From: Paenibacillus sp. OV219
GTDB lineage: Bacteria; Bacillota; Bacilli; Paenibacillales; Paenibacillaceae
Direction: 5' to 3'
Assembly: GCF_900110075.1 (NCBI RefSeq)
Contig: NZ_FOCJ01000004.1
Span: forward strand, 248,001-312,000
Length of the DNA stretch: 64,000 bases
Shown: positions 46,288 through 55,143 of the stretch, in pieces
How positions within the stretch are numbered: position 1 is the first letter of the stretch
How the letters are laid out: every line of letters starts with the position of its first letter
Translations under genes and position numbers: made by a program
Notes under the pieces: generated by a model
The model's database searches: none
Told to the model about the DNA's origin: nothing
Seen by the model: only the letters and a program-made list of their open reading frames with translations

Positions 46288-46800
46288 TTAAGTCGCTTTC
46301 GGTGCTAGAATCATGATCATGCTGCGACCCTCAAGCTTCGGTACACGCTCCATGACACACAAGTCAGCAACTTCGATTGCAAGCCGATCCAGAATCTTCT
46401 GGCCGACAGATGCATGTGTAATTTCACGTCCACGGAAACGAACAGAACATTTCACTTTATCGCCTTCACCCAGAAACTTCACGACATTACGGAATTTCGT
46501 TTGGTAGTCATTCTCGTCAATGTTAGCACGGAACCAAACTTCCTTCGTGTCTACGATTTTCTGATTTTTGCGAGCTTCTTTATCTTTCTTTTGCTGCTCA
46601 TAACGGAATTTGCCATAGTCCATGACTCTGCACACCGGCGGTTTCGCTGTCGGTGCAACGTTCACCAGGTCCATGTTCAAATCGATTGCCAATTGCAGTG
46701 CCTCGCGGAAAGGCTTAATACCAAGTTGCTCGCCTTCTGAACCGACGACGCGCACTTCTCTGGCCCGAATTTCATCGTTGATTTGATGTTCCCTGCTAAT
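46288..46800 (-). CDS. infC: Translation initiation factor IF-3 (ATT start)
   Basis: 170 aa. The protein begins at [18 protein letters not shown] with a rare ATT codon (46798-46800), 6 nt after GGAGGTGG. The rare start is a known feature of infC and is used for IF-3 self-control. Upstream ATG frames would run through the leader terminator. Confidence 0.93.
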   Translation of the reverse strand: MSREHQINDEIRAREVRVVGSEGEQLGIKPFREALQLAIDLNMDLVNVAPTAKPPVCRVMDYGKFRYEQQKKDKEARKNQKIVDTKEVWFRANIDENDYQTKFRNVVKFLGEGDKVKCSVRFRGREITHASVGQKILDRLAIEVADLCVMERVPKLEGRSMIMILAPKAT

Positions 46801-46847
46801 AACCTGCCACCTCCAAAAATTATGAATCAAGCAAAGCATCAAGCAAA

Positions 46848-47040
46848 ACAAAAAATGCGGATCCGTTATTAGGACCCGCATTCCATTAACCAAGATCGTA
46901 GGCTTTTCAAAAGCAACATAATGTTGCTGCCTGTTACAATCATCGATCGCATACCATTCAGCCGTTGGCCGAGTAGGTGAGAAGCGGGTGCTTCTGCTTG
47001 TGCGTACACATCTTATGAGTGTTCAAGAGATGTTACTGAA
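46848..47040 (-). promoter_or_regulatory. L20-type autoregulatory leader of infC
   Basis: The leader ends in an 11-bp terminator (46854-46864 with 46872-46882) with TTTTTTGTTTT behind it, about 50 bp before infC. The remaining leader folds into several stems. The arrangement fits the L20 leader of Firmicutes; I call it from position and terminator, not from aligned structure. Confidence 0.75.
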
Positions 47041-47042
47041 AT

Positions 47043-47072
47043 ACTATAGCATGATGCAACAACTGTAGTCAA
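47043..47072 (-). promoter_or_regulatory. Promoter of infC-rpmI-rplT
   Basis: TTGACT (47067-47072) and TATAGT (47043-47048) with an 18-bp spacer on the minus strand, upstream of the leader. Confidence 0.75.
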
Positions 47073-47080
47073 CCCTTTGA

Positions 47081-48319
47081 CTAAACTTGCTTGCTTTGCA
47101 CATCATCCAATCGCAACACACGCGTATGCTGCGTATGGCTCCATTGCTTGTTGTTCTGCGTGAAGAATGCGTAGCAAGTGATCGGCAGCCATGAAAGTTG
47201 GAAGATCACCATGGAGAACAGGTGCGCAAACATTTTCCCAGACTTGATACCTTCAAGTGCCATAACAAGCGGGAACATTATCGCCGTCAGGAAGATCGCC
47301 AGCGGCGCAACCCAATTCGGCGCGTAATAATAAATGGATGTAAACATATTGTCTGCTGGAATGATGTTATCCATCCAGAGCATAGCTGTTACGATAAAAC
47401 CAAGGAACGTATTGTAAACCGAGATCGAGTATAGCGCCGCGTCGAACTTCACGAAGCTGCGTTCTTTAATGCTCGCCCATAGCAGCGGGAAGAAATAGCT
47501 GCGGGCTACAGTAAAGTGACCTTGCATCCAGCGAAGACGCTGTCTGGACGAAGCCTTGAAGCTTAAAGGCTTCTCATCATATACTTTCGCATCGTAGTTC
47601 AGAACAGGATGAATGCCGCGCTTCACGCAGCGCATTGAGAACTCCAAGTCCTCGACAAGGCTCGTCGCGCCCCAGCCCATTTCCTTGAGCAAGGCGGATT
47701 CGAAGCACATGCCCGTACCGCCGAGGTAGTTGGCCATGTTCAAGTTTCTGCGGGACAGCTGCCACAGACGGTTGCAGTACCAGTAAGTGATCGCATACGA
47801 AGCGGTAACCCATGAATCTGTAGGGTTCTTCGTGTCCAGGTAACCTTGGATGACCTTGCGGCCTTCGCACAGGTCGTTGTTCATATGCGTCAGGAAGTCG
47901 TTGCCGACCAGGTTATCTGCGTCAAACATGACAATGCCGTCGTATTGGCGAGGCATCGCCCAGAGTTCCTTCAGCATCCATTCAATTGCGTGGCCCTTTC
48001 CGCGCAGATGCGGATTTTTGCGTTCCATCGCATGGACGCCCATGCTGCGTGCAATGTCTGCCGTATTATCCGTACAGTTATCGCAAATAACAAAGATATC
48101 GTAAAGCTCTTTCGGGTAGTCGAGGTTCTTCAAATTCTCGATCAGCGCCCCAACCACTTGAGCTTCGTTGTGAGCTGCAACGAGAACCGCGAACGACTTC
48201 TGCGGATCATGCTTCGTTTCCTTCCGTTTCCTTACAATACCGAACAAGGAAATAACAAATTGATACACGCCGACAAACGCCAAAAAGACTTGAAACATAA
48301 TAATAATCGTATTGAACAT
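47081..48319 (-). CDS. Membrane glycosyltransferase, family 2
   Basis: 412 aa. An N-terminal helix (6-26) is followed by a GT2 domain (AVLVAAHNEAQVVGALI, DXD-like FDADN, and the QxxRW motif in RQRLRWMQGH), then at least two C-terminal membrane helices. QxxRW marks processive or membrane-coupled synthases such as those for GlcNAc polymers. Product unknown. Confidence 0.88.
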   Translation of the reverse strand: MFNTIIIMFQVFLAFVGVYQFVISLFGIVRKRKETKHDPQKSFAVLVAAHNEAQVVGALIENLKNLDYPKELYDIFVICDNCTDNTADIARSMGVHAMERKNPHLRGKGHAIEWMLKELWAMPRQYDGIVMFDADNLVGNDFLTHMNNDLCEGRKVIQGYLDTKNPTDSWVTASYAITYWYCNRLWQLSRRNLNMANYLGGTGMCFESALLKEMGWGATSLVEDLEFSMRCVKRGIHPVLNYDAKVYDEKPLSFKASSRQRLRWMQGHFTVARSYFFPLLWASIKERSFVKFDAALYSISVYNTFLGFIVTAMLWMDNIIPADNMFTSIYYYAPNWVAPLAIFLTAIMFPLVMALEGIKSGKMFAHLFSMVIFQLSWLPITCYAFFTQNNKQWSHTQHTRVLRLDDVQSKQV

Positions 48320-48642
48320 TTACTTGTACTGCCCCCTTGAGACCCCATTTTTATCTTCTCTCTAGTTTCTTTATACGCTCTTTATTCATGGTGACTGCGG
48401 CTGCGGTTTGTATTTTTATATTTATATCGCAACCTTAATGATTCTCCACACAATGCGTCTGTTTGTCAAAAGTAGAAATTGCCTTTCAAACGCCAAGAAA
48501 TCGGAGAAAAGCGCTTGCATTGGGATTTTAACGGAAGGTAAAGCTTGTTTCCTGCCGTTTTACCCGTATTTCATACATTTACGATTAATCCAAGGCACTC
48601 ACTCTCAATAAACGTTGTTGAAAGCAGTAAGGTTTCATCATG
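48320..48642. promoter_or_regulatory. Intergenic region with putative GT2 promoter
   Basis: TTGACA (48464-48469) with GAGAAT (48441-48446) 17 bp apart on the minus strand may serve the glycosyltransferase gene, about 120 bp upstream. No credible gene or RNA is seen in the rest. Confidence 0.45.
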
Positions 48643-49824
48643 TCACCTGCCAATGTGACGAATTGATGAATTCACAGCCGGCTGCTGCTCCGCTTGCTCC
48701 ATATTCGATAGCAGTTCTTCGAATATAGCCTCCCAAGACTGTCTCATGCTGTGTGCCAGACCTCTTGCGACCAACCTTTTTCTCAGTTCCTCATCCAAAT
48801 AGATTCGCTCAAGCGCCTCGCAGAACGCATCGGCATTGCCCGGCTCGCAGAGCAGTCCGTTCCACTCATGATTGACCGTATCGACGACACCGCCGCTGTC
48901 TGCACAGATAACTGGCGTACCGCATGCCATTGCCTCAAGCACGACATTGCCGAACGTCTCGGTTGGCGAAGGGAACAGCAGTACATCTGCTGCCGCATAC
49001 CACTGCTGAAGCTTCGGCATGCCTGTAAAGCCGAGTAACCGCGTGTTGATCCCCTCGCGCACCGCCTGCTGCTTCAGCTGCTGCATCTGCGGACCGTCCC
49101 CGGCCAGCACGAATACGGCATCTTGATTCACTTCACGCTGGAACTTTGCGAAAGCAGCTACGGCTGTATCCACATTTTTCTCCGGAGCCATTCTGCCAAC
49201 ATAGAGAACGACAAACTGACTCTCTGCAATCTCTTGCTCTGCAAGCAGTGCAGCACGATCTACATTCGGATGAAAATGCTTCGTTTCGATGCCGCGCGTC
49301 CATACGGAGAGTCGCTCTTCATCCCAACCGCGCTCAGCAAGACCATGCAAAGTCGAGGCGGAAGGCACGAAGATGCGCCGGCAGTCCTGATGGAACCATT
49401 CAAGGTACCTCCATAACATCTTAACCATCCAATGGATATTGTAAAACGCCAAATAACGGTCAAAATGTGTATGATATGAAGCAACGAGCGGAATATTGTG
49501 TTTTCGGGCATAATGAACGCCGCAAAGGCCCATGTTGAATGGCGTTGCGACGTGGATCAAGGTCGGCTGGAACTGTTCCAGCGCACGGCGCATATGAATG
49601 GGATTCGGCAGCGCTAGGCGGCATTCCGGATAGAGGACGAAGGGCATGCTCATGAACCGTTCCACGAACGGCGAAGACTCCCGCTGGGCGGCAGAGGCTG
49701 GATTCGGGGCAAATACAAGACAAGGAATATCGCGCTTCCGCAGAAAATGCTCCCACTTCTCAAGTGTTCGAGCTACTCCGTTGACATCGGGTGCATAAGT
49801 GTCTGTAAACAAGGCAAGACGCAT
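48643..49824 (-). CDS. Glycosyltransferase, family 4
   Basis: 393 aa, GT-B. MRLALFTDTYAPDVNGVAR at the N-terminus and the nucleotide-sugar region FVVLYVGRMAPEKNVDTAV and FPSPTETFGNVVLEAMACGTP (ExFG-type EX7E) are clear. It resembles alpha-mannosyl or glycolipid glucosyltransferases of Gram-positives. Start at the ATG 49824, after GGAGG; a longer frame begins 27 codons upstream. Confidence 0.9.
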   Translation of the reverse strand: MRLALFTDTYAPDVNGVARTLEKWEHFLRKRDIPCLVFAPNPASAAQRESSPFVERFMSMPFVLYPECRLALPNPIHMRRALEQFQPTLIHVATPFNMGLCGVHYARKHNIPLVASYHTHFDRYLAFYNIHWMVKMLWRYLEWFHQDCRRIFVPSASTLHGLAERGWDEERLSVWTRGIETKHFHPNVDRAALLAEQEIAESQFVVLYVGRMAPEKNVDTAVAAFAKFQREVNQDAVFVLAGDGPQMQQLKQQAVREGINTRLLGFTGMPKLQQWYAAADVLLFPSPTETFGNVVLEAMACGTPVICADSGGVVDTVNHEWNGLLCEPGNADAFCEALERIYLDEELRKRLVARGLAHSMRQSWEAIFEELLSNMEQAEQQPAVNSSIRHIGR

Positions 49825-49899
49825 ATCTAATCGCCTCCAATTGCTTATGCCGCGATTGCGCAGCCAGCTTATACTACCAGTATATGGAGGCTGTATTAC

Positions 49900-49968
49900 C
49901 GCCATATCAATTGTTCATGAAAGGATCGTTAAGAATTCATAATCGCTTATTAAACCGTTGATATGGCG
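49900..49968. repeat. Inverted repeat between GT4 and PAP2 genes
   Basis: Perfect 11-bp arms CGCCATATCAA (49900-49910) and TTGATATGGCG (49958-49968), 47 bp apart, lie in the divergent gap. CAATTGTT and AACAATT follow close by. They may be paired operators or an RNA stem. Confidence 0.6.
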
Positions 49969-50041
49969 TAAACAATTCCCCTTTACACTGATACCAAACA
50001 GTGGATGACGAGAGCCGATTACAACTTGGGAGGGAAAAAGA

Positions 50042-50602
50042 ATGGTCAATATGATGTTCTGGGTCCTTACACATGATCAGCGCTTGTTAATGTGGGCAAA
50101 CCGCAGGCCGTCGCATCGAGGACTAAACGTATGGTTAAGCAGATGGCTCGGCACGATCACGCATACAGGCGGAGCTTCATTTACGCTTGTGACCGCTTTG
50201 CTGATCGCCTTGCTTGGATCAGGCTCCTGGAGCAATGCGGGTTGGCAATGCCTCGTCGCTACCGCAATCAGTCACATTCCTGTCGCTATCGTCAAACGTA
50301 AATTTAGCCGGCTTCGCCCCTACCAAGCGCTTCCAAGCGTAAATGCATGCAAAAAGCCGCTATGCGACTCCTCTTTTCCATCGGGTCACACAACGGCTAT
50401 ATTTGCTTGGCTTATGCCATGGTTGTTAGTTGATGCAGCACTGCTTCCGCTTCTGCTGCCGGTTGCCATTTTGTTAGGCGTTTCCGTAGGCTGGTCGCGC
50501 ATGTACCTTGGCTTGCATTATCCTTCCGACGTCGCTGTCGGCGCCATACTCGGCTCGTCTTCTTCATTATTCATCTCTGCTGCTTGGTCATCATTCTTCT
50601 GA
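50042..50602 (+). CDS. PAP2-family membrane phosphatase
   Basis: 186 aa with about five hydrophobic helices. The three acid-phosphatase motifs are KRKFSRLRP, PSGH and SRMYLGLHYPSD, with the order of undecaprenyl-diphosphate or phosphatidic acid phosphatases. GGGAGG precedes the ATG. Its last 85 bp overlap the trmB 3' end on the other strand. Confidence 0.9.
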   Translation: MVNMMFWVLTHDQRLLMWANRRPSHRGLNVWLSRWLGTITHTGGASFTLVTALLIALLGSGSWSNAGWQCLVATAISHIPVAIVKRKFSRLRPYQALPSVNACKKPLCDSSFPSGHTTAIFAWLMPWLLVDAALLPLLLPVAILLGVSVGWSRMYLGLHYPSDVAVGAILGSSSSLFISAAWSSFF

Positions 50603-51303
50603 GCAGCGAGCTTCGCTTCTTTATGTGCCGCAATGGCTTTCTCGCCGATGACGACTTCGACGCGGTGAATGTTGTTGCCGAGCTCCACGAACTTCGATTC
50701 ATATTCGGTCAGCACGAGATCATCACGCAGCGTTTCCTTGTGAAGATGAAGGGCTATGTTACGCATATGAAGCTCCATATCCGCAAAGCTGTTCAGCGAG
50801 AACTCAAACAGCGACTGCGAGTCTGTCTTGAAATGAATCTCCCCGTACTCATTCAGAATCTCCATATATTTGGCCACGAAGCGAGGATGCGTGAGCCTTC
50901 TGCGCGCATGCTTAGCCTTCGGCCATGGGTCGGAGAAGTTCAGGTGAATACGCTGAATTTCGCTTGGTGCGAACATGCTCTCAATGCCTTCAATATTCGC
51001 TCGCAGCAGCGCAAGATTCGGCGGGCTGTCCACGCCGTGCTCTTCCCATGCCAATCTTGCTTTGTCGCTGGCGCGGCGGATAAGCTCATCGTACATGTCG
51101 ACGCCGATAAAGTTGATATGCGGATTGCGCACGCTCATGTCGCTGATGAAGCGGCCCTTCCCCATGCCCAGCTCAATATAAATCGGATTGTCATTGCCGA
51201 AGAATTCCTTCCAGCGGCCCTTATGCGGTGCTGCATCCAAAACGACAAGCTCCGGCTGGGCTTCCAGACTTTCCAAAATCCCTTTTCTTCCTCTAAGACG
51301 CAT
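50518..51303 (-). CDS. trmB: tRNA (guanine-N7)-methyltransferase TrmB
   Basis: 261 aa. The SAM-binding segment is IYIELGMGKGRFISDM and the tRNA-binding loop has HLNFSDPWPKAKHARRRL. The core ends near residue 215; about 45 more residues (Lys/Glu/Ala-rich to acidic) form a tail encoded partly opposite the PAP2 gene. Typical Bacillus TrmB is near 213 aa. Start at the ATG 51303 behind GGAGG. Confidence 0.93.
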   Translation of the reverse strand: MRLRGRKGILESLEAQPELVVLDAAPHKGRWKEFFGNDNPIYIELGMGKGRFISDMSVRNPHINFIGVDMYDELIRRASDKARLAWEEHGVDSPPNLALLRANIEGIESMFAPSEIQRIHLNFSDPWPKAKHARRRLTHPRFVAKYMEILNEYGEIHFKTDSQSLFEFSLNSFADMELHMRNIALHLHKETLRDDLVLTEYESKFVELGNNIHRVEVVIGEKAIAAHKEAKLAAQKNDDQAAEMNNEEDEPSMAPTATSEG

Positions 51304-51411
51304 ATGAATTGATTCCTCCACGTATTGATCGCAGGTTTTACCGCGTTAACTAGTCCTTATTGTGCCCGAATTCCGTGCTGCTTGTAAAGTACGCGCCTGC
51401 CAGTGTCTAGA

Positions 51412-51453
51412 AAAAAACAAAAAAGCCGAGGGCGCCATGGACGCCGCTCGGCT
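51412..51453 (-). terminator. Terminator of the 61-aa gene
   Basis: GCCGAG/CTCGGC arms (51424-51430 with 51447-51453) with an inner GGCG/CGCC pairing are followed on the minus strand by a T6 run and TGTTTTTTT. Confidence 0.92.
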
Positions 51454-51468
51454 TCATCTCATATCCGA

Positions 51469-51654
51469 TTAATTCAAGTACTGACGCGCTGTGCCGTCTT
51501 GCGACTCCAGCAGGTCATGCAGCTTCTTACGTGCGGAAACTTCAACTTTATGGTTATCGTAGAAACGGATGCCGGCAAGCGACATGAGCTCTTTTCTCGT
51601 TAGTTCAACAGTTACCTTCTCATCGCCATTAGGGATTTTCACTTGATTATTCAT
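51469..51654 (-). CDS. Small hypothetical protein
   Basis: 61 aa: charged, with strand-helix alternation (VTVELTRKELMSLAGIRFYD). I do not know the family. Its own terminator and a normal ribosome binding region make it a credible gene. Confidence 0.75.
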   Translation of the reverse strand: MNNQVKIPNGDEKVTVELTRKELMSLAGIRFYDNHKVEVSARKKLHDLLESQDGTARQYLN

Positions 51655-51938
51655 TCCTCATCACCTCAACTGGTTTTTTCAAAAACGAATTTCCAGATAT
51701 AAACCTTACATGAAAAGTGGTTTGAAGAGGGCTATGATTTTGTCATTTTCATTGATCTGTCGCTCTTTTAATATAACACTTCATGTTAGGTATAGCAAGC
51801 CCTTTTCGCAAATAAATTAACGTTTTTTTCGCCCTTTCTTCCAGCTTGTCCACGCCTTAAAGATGGCGTTTTACTCGGATTTTCGTTATGATTGTACTTA
51901 GTCAATTTCGCGAACTACAAGCAAGAGGAGCTACTAAG
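51655..51938. other. Intergenic region between divergent genes
   Basis: AT-rich with a GAGGAG site at the far end for the radical SAM gene. Candidate promoter elements in both directions are too weak to call. No gene seen. Confidence 0.5.
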
Positions 51939-52907
51939 ATGAAGGTTCATACCGAAACTACTGCCGTTACCGCTACGCCTAGGCTATGGAACGACAAACG
52001 GTTTCATACATGGAATTACGAAATGCGAGAGCAATTCGGCGGTAAAGTGTTTAAAGTGATGCTCGATGCTGGGTTTACCTGTCCAAACCGCGACGGCTCA
52101 ATTGCAAAAGGTGGCTGCACTTTCTGCAGCGCACGCGGATCAGGCGATTTCGCCGGAAGTAGGCGGGACGATCTAGTGACCCAGTTTAACAACATTCGAG
52201 ACCTGCAGCATAAGAAATGGCCGGAAGCGCAATATATCGGCTATTTCCAGGCTTATACGAATACGTATGCGCCTGTAGAGGAGCTGCGGGAATATTATGA
52301 AGCCATTCTCGTTCAGCCCGGCGTAGTCGGCCTGTCGATTGCAACCCGGCCGGATTGCCTGCCGGATGATGTCGTCGATTACTTGGCGGAGCTGAATGAG
52401 CGCACATATTTGTGGATAGAGATGGGCTTGCAGACGATTCACGAATCGACGTCGGAGCTCATCAACCGTGCGCATGATACCGCCTGCTACGAGGATGCTG
52501 TCAAGCGACTGCGTGCCCGCGGCATTCGTGTATGCGCGCATATTATCTATGGCTTGCCGCAAGAGACGCACGAAATGATGCTGGGTACAGGCAAAGCGGT
52601 TGCGGCGATGGATGTACAGGGCATCAAGATTCACCTGCTCCATCTCATGCGCAAGACGCCGATGGTGAAGCAGTACGAAGCAGGCTTGCTCCGCTTCCTC
52701 GATCAGGACGAGTATGTGAAGCTGATCGTCGATACGCTGGAGCTGATGCCGCCGGAGATGATTGTGCATAGGCTTACTGGCGATGCGCCGCGTGATCTGC
52801 TTATCGGTCCGATGTGGAGCTTGAAGAAATGGGAAGTGCTAAACAGCATCGACCATGAGCTGGCTCGGCGCGAGACATGGCAAGGCCGCTTGTGGGAGGC
52901 GCAGTAA
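51939..52907 (+). CDS. Radical SAM protein (YtqA/YhcC type)
   Basis: 322 aa. The cluster-binding Cys motif is CPNRDGSIAKGGCTFC, with a longer first gap than the common CxxxCxxC, as in TIGR01212 proteins. GLSIATRPDCL and MGLQTIHEST are typical of the barrel. Start at ATG 51939, behind GAGGAG. The TAA is followed 1 bp later by the TTG of the methyltransferase. Confidence 0.9.
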   Translation: MKVHTETTAVTATPRLWNDKRFHTWNYEMREQFGGKVFKVMLDAGFTCPNRDGSIAKGGCTFCSARGSGDFAGSRRDDLVTQFNNIRDLQHKKWPEAQYIGYFQAYTNTYAPVEELREYYEAILVQPGVVGLSIATRPDCLPDDVVDYLAELNERTYLWIEMGLQTIHESTSELINRAHDTACYEDAVKRLRARGIRVCAHIIYGLPQETHEMMLGTGKAVAAMDVQGIKIHLLHLMRKTPMVKQYEAGLLRFLDQDEYVKLIVDTLELMPPEMIVHRLTGDAPRDLLIGPMWSLKKWEVLNSIDHELARRETWQGRLWEAQ

Positions 52908-52908
52908 G

Positions 52909-53640
52909 TTGGGCTTTCTCAGCGTGCTCAGCATGGCGCATAAGCTGGTGAAGGAGCGCACTGCGAGCGGCGATACCGTCATTGACGCCACATGCGGCAA
53001 CGGCGTCGATACGCAGTTTCTATGCGAGCTTGTTGGGTCTCGCGGCACGATCTACGCCTTCGATATTCAAGCGGAGGCGCTTGAGCGTACGCTGCAGCGT
53101 CTGTTTGGCGACAGCAAGGCTGAGGCAGATGTGGCGATGGCAGATCATGTGGCAGACCGCGAGGCGGATCGTGAGGCGGATCGTGAGGCAAAGCGCGATA
53201 TGGATCATGAAGCAAACCGTGAGGCGGATCATAAAGCAAACCGTGAGGCGGATCATGAAGCAAACCGTGATGCGGATCGCATAGCGAAGCTGCAACTGGT
53301 GCATGCCAGCCATGCCGAGATGGACAAGCATGTTGCGGCCGATGCTCATGGCAAAGTCGCTGCGGTCATGTTCAACCTCGGCTACTTGCCTGGCGCCGAT
53401 CAGAGCATCATCACAACAACAGACGGGACAATTGCCGCACTCGAAGCTGCGATCTCTCTGCTGCGCAAAGGCGGCATCCTGACCGTCGTCCTCTATCCCG
53501 GTCATCCCGGCGGCGCCGAAGAAGCGGATGCGGTTACCCGCTTCGCTTCCGAGCTGCCGCAGCACGTTGCGCAGGCCGTACTGTACCGAATGACACAGAA
53601 AGCAGAAGCACCTTATTTGTTAGCGATTGAGAAGCGGTAA
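52909..53640 (+). CDS. YtqB-like SAM methyltransferase with repeat insertion
   Basis: 243 aa, class I methyltransferase. The SAM loop is VIDATCGNGVDTQFL with FDIQAEALERTL next. Strand 4 is VMFNLGYLPGADQSI. An insertion of about 45 residues of Ala-Asp-Arg-Glu, Ala-Asn-Arg-Glu and Asp-His repeats (residues about 79-125) lies between. The TTG start is 9 nt after GGGAGG. Linked with radical SAM genes in Bacillus (ytqA-ytqB), so the pair is conserved in context. A role in RNA modification is inferred. Confidence 0.85.
   Translation: MGFLSVLSMAHKLVKERTASGDTVIDATCGNGVDTQFLCELVGSRGTIYAFDIQAEALERTLQRLFGDSKAEADVAMADHVADREADREADREAKRDMDHEANREADHKANREADHEANRDADRIAKLQLVHASHAEMDKHVAADAHGKVAAVMFNLGYLPGADQSIITTTDGTIAALEAAISLLRKGGILTVVLYPGHPGGAEEADAVTRFASELPQHVAQAVLYRMTQKAEAPYLLAIEKR
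53155..53286 (+). repeat. In-frame 12-bp-period minisatellite
   Basis: Units such as gaccgcgaggcg, gatcgtgaggcg and gatcgtgaggca (53155-53190) are followed by three 24-bp units at 53203-53226, 53227-53250 and 53251-53274 differing by one or two bases. The period is four codons, so the reading frame is kept. Confidence 0.9.
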
Positions 53641-53669
53641 ATCCCATTATCCCAAGGAGGTCTTTATTC

Positions 53670-54065
53670 ATGGCAGTTCGTAAATTGGAGCATGTTGGCG
53701 TTATGGTTAGCAATTTGGAGGATTCGATTAAGTTCTATACCGAAGTAGTTGGACTCAAATATCTGTATACATTGACGCACAATAATGGCGTTATTCGTCT
53801 CGGCTTCCTCGCAGGCGCAGACGGTCAGGAGTCCGAAGTTGAGCTGATCGAAGGCTACCCTGGCGAGCTCTCCGAAGAAGGCCGCACGCACCATCTTGCT
53901 TTTACAGTGGATGATGTGGAAGCGGAATTGGAACGAATCAAAGGCCTTGGCGTTCCGCTGAAAGAAACAGAAATTACAACGCTCTCTAATGGCGCGCGCT
54001 ACTTCTTCTTCTACGGCCCAGACCGCGAATATCTTGAAATGTTCCAGCCTGCAAGCAAAGCCTAA
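53670..54065 (+). CDS. VOC-family glyoxalase-like protein
   Basis: 131 aa with two beta-alpha-beta-beta-beta modules: KLEHVGVMVSNLEDSIKFY at the start and RYFFFYGPDREYLEMFQ at the end. Metal ligands His8, Glu and His/Glu in the second half are plausible. Activity could be lactoylglutathione lyase or another; not certain. AAGGAGG precedes the ATG. Confidence 0.87.
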   Translation: MAVRKLEHVGVMVSNLEDSIKFYTEVVGLKYLYTLTHNNGVIRLGFLAGADGQESEVELIEGYPGELSEEGRTHHLAFTVDDVEAELERIKGLGVPLKETEITTLSNGARYFFFYGPDREYLEMFQPASKA

Positions 54066-54100
54066 GATATCGGCAACTACGAAGTGGGGAGAGAGATACT

Positions 54101-55066
54101 GTGACACAAGCTTATCCGCTGCAATTTAAAGCAGAGATGAAGGAACGAATTTGGGGAGGCCGCGCGTTGGAGCAATTCGGCCTAGAGCTGCCGGATGGCG
54201 CAATCGGGGAAGGCTGGATGATCGGCGACCATCCGAACGGCACAACGAAAGTAATGAACGGCGCACTCGCCGGGCTTGGACTGGACGAGATTCGTCAGCA
54301 ATACGGACGAGAGTACTTCGGCACGAAAGGCTACGCCGAGGAAGGCCGCTTCCCGCTGCTTATCAAGCTGCTTGACTGCAACGACGATCTGTCGATCCAA
54401 GTGCATCCGACGGATTCGTATGAAGGGCTTCCGAAGGGCGAGCTTGGTAAAACCGAAATGTGGTACATTCTCGCTGCCGAACCAGGCGCCAAGATCATCT
54501 ATGGGTTAAAAGACGGCGTTGACCGCGCTGCGCTCGCTTCCGCAATCGAAGAAGGCCGCGTGATGGATTGCCTGCAAGAGGTTTCCGTCGAGGCCGGCGA
54601 TGCGTTCTACATACCAGCTGGAACGGTTCACGCGCTGTGCGCTGGCGTTGTCGTCGCTGAAATTCAGCAGAACTCCGACACCACTTACCGCGTGTTCGAC
54701 TATAACCGTCCGGGACTCGACGGCAAGCTCCGCGAGCTTCACGTTGAAGATTCTCTCAACGTAACGGCATATGAAGGCGCGGGTGCGAGCCGCATGAAGA
54801 CCGATGCAATCGGCGACAATGAATGGCTGTGCATCGCAGAATCGCCATACTTCGTTGTAGATAAAGGTCTCGTTCGCGCACCGTGGAAGCAGTCTACAAC
54901 GCCGGAATCGTTCGTCATTCTGGTTATTGCCGAAGGAACTGGCTCACTTAGCTGGGACGGCGGCAAGCAAGCCGTTAAAGCAGGCGAATGTTTCCTGCTC
55001 CCTGCCAGCCTCGGCGGCTATGAGCTGGACGGTCATATGACCGTGCTGCGCAGCGTAACGCCTTAG
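54101..55066 (+). CDS. manA: Mannose-6-phosphate isomerase, class I
   Basis: 321 aa. Zn ligands: SIQVHPTDSYE, TEMWYIL region and PAGTVHALCAG; YRVFDYNRPG follows. The Bacillus-type enzyme interconverts mannose-6-P and fructose-6-P, linking mannose and fructose use. The GTG start is behind GGGGAGAG. A terminator follows. Confidence 0.94.
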   Translation: MTQAYPLQFKAEMKERIWGGRALEQFGLELPDGAIGEGWMIGDHPNGTTKVMNGALAGLGLDEIRQQYGREYFGTKGYAEEGRFPLLIKLLDCNDDLSIQVHPTDSYEGLPKGELGKTEMWYILAAEPGAKIIYGLKDGVDRAALASAIEEGRVMDCLQEVSVEAGDAFYIPAGTVHALCAGVVVAEIQQNSDTTYRVFDYNRPGLDGKLRELHVEDSLNVTAYEGAGASRMKTDAIGDNEWLCIAESPYFVVDKGLVRAPWKQSTTPESFVILVIAEGTGSLSWDGGKQAVKAGECFLLPASLGGYELDGHMTVLRSVTP

Positions 55067-55082
55067 ATCAGTGAACATAGTA

Positions 55083-55118
55083 GAGCCCCCTTCGCGTTAA
55101 TTGCGGAGGGGGCTTTAG
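55083..55118 (+). terminator. Terminator of manA
   Basis: AGCCCCC/GGGGGCT arms (55084-55090 with 55108-55114) with inner CGC/GCG pairs are followed by TTTA. Confidence 0.8.
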
Positions 55119-55143
55119 TGTATAAAGAGTCTTGATAGAGAAG

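Noticed and set aside
46801-46893. Upstream ATG start for infC
   Set aside because: The frame would cross the leader terminator and adds a hydrophobic, unconserved N-terminus.
53155-53286. CRISPR-like repeats
   Set aside because: Units are contiguous, in frame and without spacers; a coding minisatellite explains them.
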